From Segetibacter koreensis DSM 18137 (lineage in GTDB: Bacteria; Bacteroidota; Bacteroidia; Chitinophagales; Chitinophagaceae), in assembly GCF_000374045.1 (NCBI RefSeq), contig NZ_KB893370.1, positions 1-64,000 of the forward strand: DNA of 64,000 nucleotides, written 5' to 3'. Shown piece after piece: positions 61,973 to 64,000 of the stretch (position 1 is the stretch's first letter; the number at the start of each line of letters is the position of its first letter). Both the position numbers and the translations under genes were made by a program. Under the pieces are notes generated by a model, which did not search any database, had not been told where the DNA came from, and saw only the letters and a list, made by a program, of their open reading frames with translations.

Positions 61973-63015
61973 AAAGCAGCTTTAGCAGCATTTTGTTTAC
62001 GCAAAATTAGTGTATCCAGCGCTTTCTGGTATTCTCTTGCTCGCTTTAAATGCTCATTATAATTACTGCTAAAAGTATGGTAACCTGAGAAATCGCTTTT
62101 AGCAACAAAATACATATAATTTGTTTTAGGAGAACTTAATACAGCATCAATAGTTTTTGCAGAAGGTGTGCAAATCGGACCTGGAGGTAAGCCTGTATTT
62201 CTATATGTATTAAAAGGAGATTGAACATCAAGATATTTGCGATAGATGCGTTTTAAACCAAAATCTTTTAGCGCAAATTTTATTGTAGGATCTGCTCCCA
62301 ATGGCATCCCTGCCCTGTAGCGGTTGATATATACGCTGGCAACATCTCCTTTTTCATCATCTTTATTTGTTTCCTCTTCTACAATAGACGCAATAGTATA
62401 GATCTGTGTTGGAGTAAACCCAAGATTTTTAGCTCTAGTCGTACGATCTTTCTTTTCCCAGAAATTTTCTTTCTCACTTTTCAATCTTTTAAATATACGG
62501 TCAGGAGGCGTGTTCCAATATAAAGTATACGTATTTGGAATAATAAGCGTCATTAAAGTATTAGTGTCGACATCAAGTTTTGCAAGGCTGTCGCTGCTAT
62601 TTATGTAACTGATTACTTCTGCTGAATCTGCTTCGAAATTCTTTGCTATTATACCTGCAACATCTTCATTGGTACGTAGTTTATTTATAACCAGGTTAAC
62701 AGCAGATTGCCTGTTATTACGAAGCATACGGGTAATACTAATAAGGTTTTCGCCCTTTTTTATCTCAAAGCGGCCAGGTTTTAGCTTGTCCCATACGTGC
62801 GTTTTATTTGCCAATAACTTAAAAATAGACGGGTTTTTTAACAGGTCATTTTTTTCTATGAAGTTCATTACAGAAGTCTCGTCCGCTTTTCCTGTATAAA
62901 CAAAAAGATATTTTTTATTTTCCTTAAAGGCTGTGGCGCTTCCGAAAAGTAAATATGCAACTACTAAGGCAATAACAAATACTGCAACTGATATTGATAT
63001 AACAACGTTTTTCAT
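61969..63015 (-). CDS. mltG: endolytic transglycosylase MltG
   Basis: Cuts nascent peptidoglycan strands at the inner membrane. It is 348 residues with one N-terminal transmembrane helix (VVISISVAVFVIALVVAYLL). A LysM-like segment (KKGENLISITRML) precedes the YceG domain. The catalytic Glu is in IASIVEEETNKDDE, with MPLGADPTIKFALK and NTYRNTGLPPGPICTP as the other family blocks. It lies 85 bases after secG across a terminator and overlaps yihY. Confidence 0.93.
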   Translation of the reverse strand: MKNVVISISVAVFVIALVVAYLLFGSATAFKENKKYLFVYTGKADETSVMNFIEKNDLLKNPSIFKLLANKTHVWDKLKPGRFEIKKGENLISITRMLRNNRQSAVNLVINKLRTNEDVAGIIAKNFEADSAEVISYINSSDSLAKLDVDTNTLMTLIIPNTYTLYWNTPPDRIFKRLKSEKENFWEKKDRTTRAKNLGFTPTQIYTIASIVEEETNKDDEKGDVASVYINRYRAGMPLGADPTIKFALKDFGLKRIYRKYLDVQSPFNTYRNTGLPPGPICTPSAKTIDAVLSSPKTNYMYFVAKSDFSGYHTFSSNYNEHLKRAREYQKALDTLILRKQNAAKAAL

Positions 63016-63041
63016 AAAAATTTTGATGGGTCAAAATAAAT

Positions 63042-63069
63042 AAAAAACCCCGTCATTAATAAGACAGGG
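63042..63069 (-). terminator. Rho-independent terminator of secG
   Basis: CCCCGTC (63048-63054) pairs with GACAGGG (63063-63069) over seven bases with one G-U pair and an 8-base loop; on the minus strand TTTTTT follows. It lies 32 bases past the secG stop. Confidence 0.65.
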
Positions 63070-63100
63070 TAAATATTATTAAAGCCTTCGCTTCTAACCC

Positions 63101-63454
63101 TTATTTAGGCTGGTTAGAAGCTGGAGGTGCAGTTTGCTGAGGAGTTGGCTGAGGAACAGTTTGCCTTGGTGCTGTTGTTCCCTGGCTGGTATTTATTTTA
63201 TTTAAAATATCATTATCATTACTACTACTTCCTGTCATAAAAAAAGTAGAGAAAACAGCTAATAAGGCAATTACGATAGAAAAAATCCAGGTACCTTTTT
63301 CAAGTACATCATTGGTTTGCTTCACTCCCATAAATTGGTTGCTGAAACCAGCAACACTTCCGGAAAGTCCGCCGCCTTTTGGATTTTGAACCAATATGAT
63401 AAAGCCAAGTATCGCACAGGCCACAACAATCAGAATAAGAAATAGAATAGTCAT
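63101..63454 (-). CDS. secG: preprotein translocase subunit SecG
   Basis: A 117-residue small subunit of the Sec channel. Two hydrophobic helices (about 1-22 and 52-72) flank the conserved cytoplasmic loop LVQNPKGGGLSGSVAG with NQFMGVKQTNDVLEKGTW. A Pro/Thr/Gln-rich tail (RQTVPQPTPQQTAPPASNQP) is longer than in E. coli but common in Bacteroidota. It follows the partial gene at the window edge by one base. Confidence 0.93.
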   Translation of the reverse strand: MTILFLILIVVACAILGFIILVQNPKGGGLSGSVAGFSNQFMGVKQTNDVLEKGTWIFSIVIALLAVFSTFFMTGSSSNDNDILNKINTSQGTTAPRQTVPQPTPQQTAPPASNQPK

Positions 63455-63455
63455 C

Positions 63456-64000
63456 TCAGATACCTTTTAAATTTTTTATTTTCGTGGCAAAGTAAGCACT
63501 TTTGTCGGGATTTAGAAAACTTAATTTTCTATAAAGTTCTATTGCTTTATCGTTTTTGCCCTGCTTTTCAAGAACAGAAGCCATTGCCTCTGTAACTACT
63601 TCACGTACTGTATTAGATGATTCTGCGATTTTTTGGATATCTGCTTCATTGTCTGTTCGGGTAATAACTTCCGTTGCATCTTCGGGCCCAAGCTTTTTCA
63701 TGTGTTTAAGCCATTGAGTAAACTTTTTTAAATGCTGGCCTAACTGGTCATTCGGATTTTGATCAAGCTCGAGCTTTATACCTTGTGAAGCAAAATAATC
63801 GATTGTATAATAAGGGTCAATAGGAATAACGGAATCTTCTATATCTGCATCGGCTTCTTCACTACTCGCGTCGAGCATTGCTTTAATATTCTGAAACATT
63901 CGTTCATGCTCATCCGGTTCTATGCTTGCCGGTAAGGGCGGTTCAGCATTTTCTTCTGGTGACGATTGAGTTTCATTTAAAAAAGCTTCAGTTACGTCAT
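63456..64000 (-). CDS. unknown protein with a helical repeat-like end, N-terminus beyond the window
   Basis: The frame is open to the right edge of the window, so the true start is outside; an internal ATG at 63899 should not be used as the start. About 181 residues are visible. The first part is acidic and Pro-rich (NETQSSPEENAEPPLPASIE), then PYYTIDYFASQGIKLELDQN. The end resembles a single TPR unit (VLEKQGKNDKAIELYRKLSF). It lies one base before secG and is co-transcribed. I do not recognise the family. Confidence 0.65.
   Translation of the reverse strand, partial: DVTEAFLNETQSSPEENAEPPLPASIEPDEHERMFQNIKAMLDASSEEADADIEDSVIPIDPYYTIDYFASQGIKLELDQNPNDQLGQHLKKFTQWLKHMKKLGPEDATEVITRTDNEADIQKIAESSNTVREVVTEAMASVLEKQGKNDKAIELYRKLSFLNPDKSAYFATKIKNLKGI

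Overview
The window is a gene-dense, AT-rich stretch of a Bacteroidota chromosome, most likely from the family Chitinophagaceae (inference). The signs are a T9SS type A sorting tail, TAnnTTTG-type -7 boxes with few Shine-Dalgarno sites, DUF4293, DUF3570/DUF4266 and HYC_CC_PP proteins, and many 'C-K-x-D'-like lipoprotein signals. Most genes are single-copy housekeeping genes in short same-strand runs. I see no rRNA, complete tRNA, CRISPR array or intact insertion sequence.

Region 0-16 kb is accessory. An esterase, gene debris, a DHFR-like reductase and a GH1-like glycosidase precede a minus-strand copper/silver efflux operon. Transcribed from 14.9 kb down to 4.3 kb, it holds: HYC_CC_PP protein, a double heavy-metal-binding-domain protein, the N-terminal half of a CusA-type RND pump, a complete P2-type cation ATPase, the C-terminal half of CusA, a TolC-like channel and two different lipoprotein adaptors. 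The RND gene is cut in the cytoplasmic loop after TM4, and the 920-codon ATPase gene sits in the cut with overlapping start and stop codons on both sides. Behind the operon (14.9-15.9 kb) lie the C-terminal stub of a P1B copper ATPase, a truncated tyrosine integrase and a tRNA-3'-end-like sequence, which suggests an old integrated island.

Region 15.9-20.7 kb is a stressosome module (RsbR, RsbS, RsbT, an RsbT-PP2C fusion, a histidine kinase with an RsbT-like N-terminus, and a receiver-only regulator) in one tightly packed operon. No sigma-B gene is present in the window.

Region 20.9-32 kb is mostly core: YbjQ, glyA, a DUF4293 protein, a T9SS cargo, a RluD-type pseudouridine synthase, def, ruvX, a UbiA prenyltransferase, rpmE2, a YajQ-family protein and an FkbM-like protein. 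From 32 to 36.4 kb there is a frameshifted PepSY-like lipoprotein and a Rieske / thioredoxin / ApbE / DUF4266 / DUF3570 operon that looks like an extracytoplasmic redox-flavinylation unit.

Region 37-64 kb carries an ECF sigma factor with an anti-sigma/beta-barrel fusion, an ABC solute-binding protein, an M16 protease, a receiver protein, an acyl-CoA-binding protein, a glycosyltransferase and flippase pair, cysM, a Bcr/CflA exporter, acylphosphatase, nicotinamidase, cydAB, a cluster of three small unknown proteins bounded by terminators, a GNAT enzyme, an alpha/beta hydrolase, an M28 peptidase, an AHSA1 protein, NDH-2, YihY, mltG, secG and a protein cut by the window edge.
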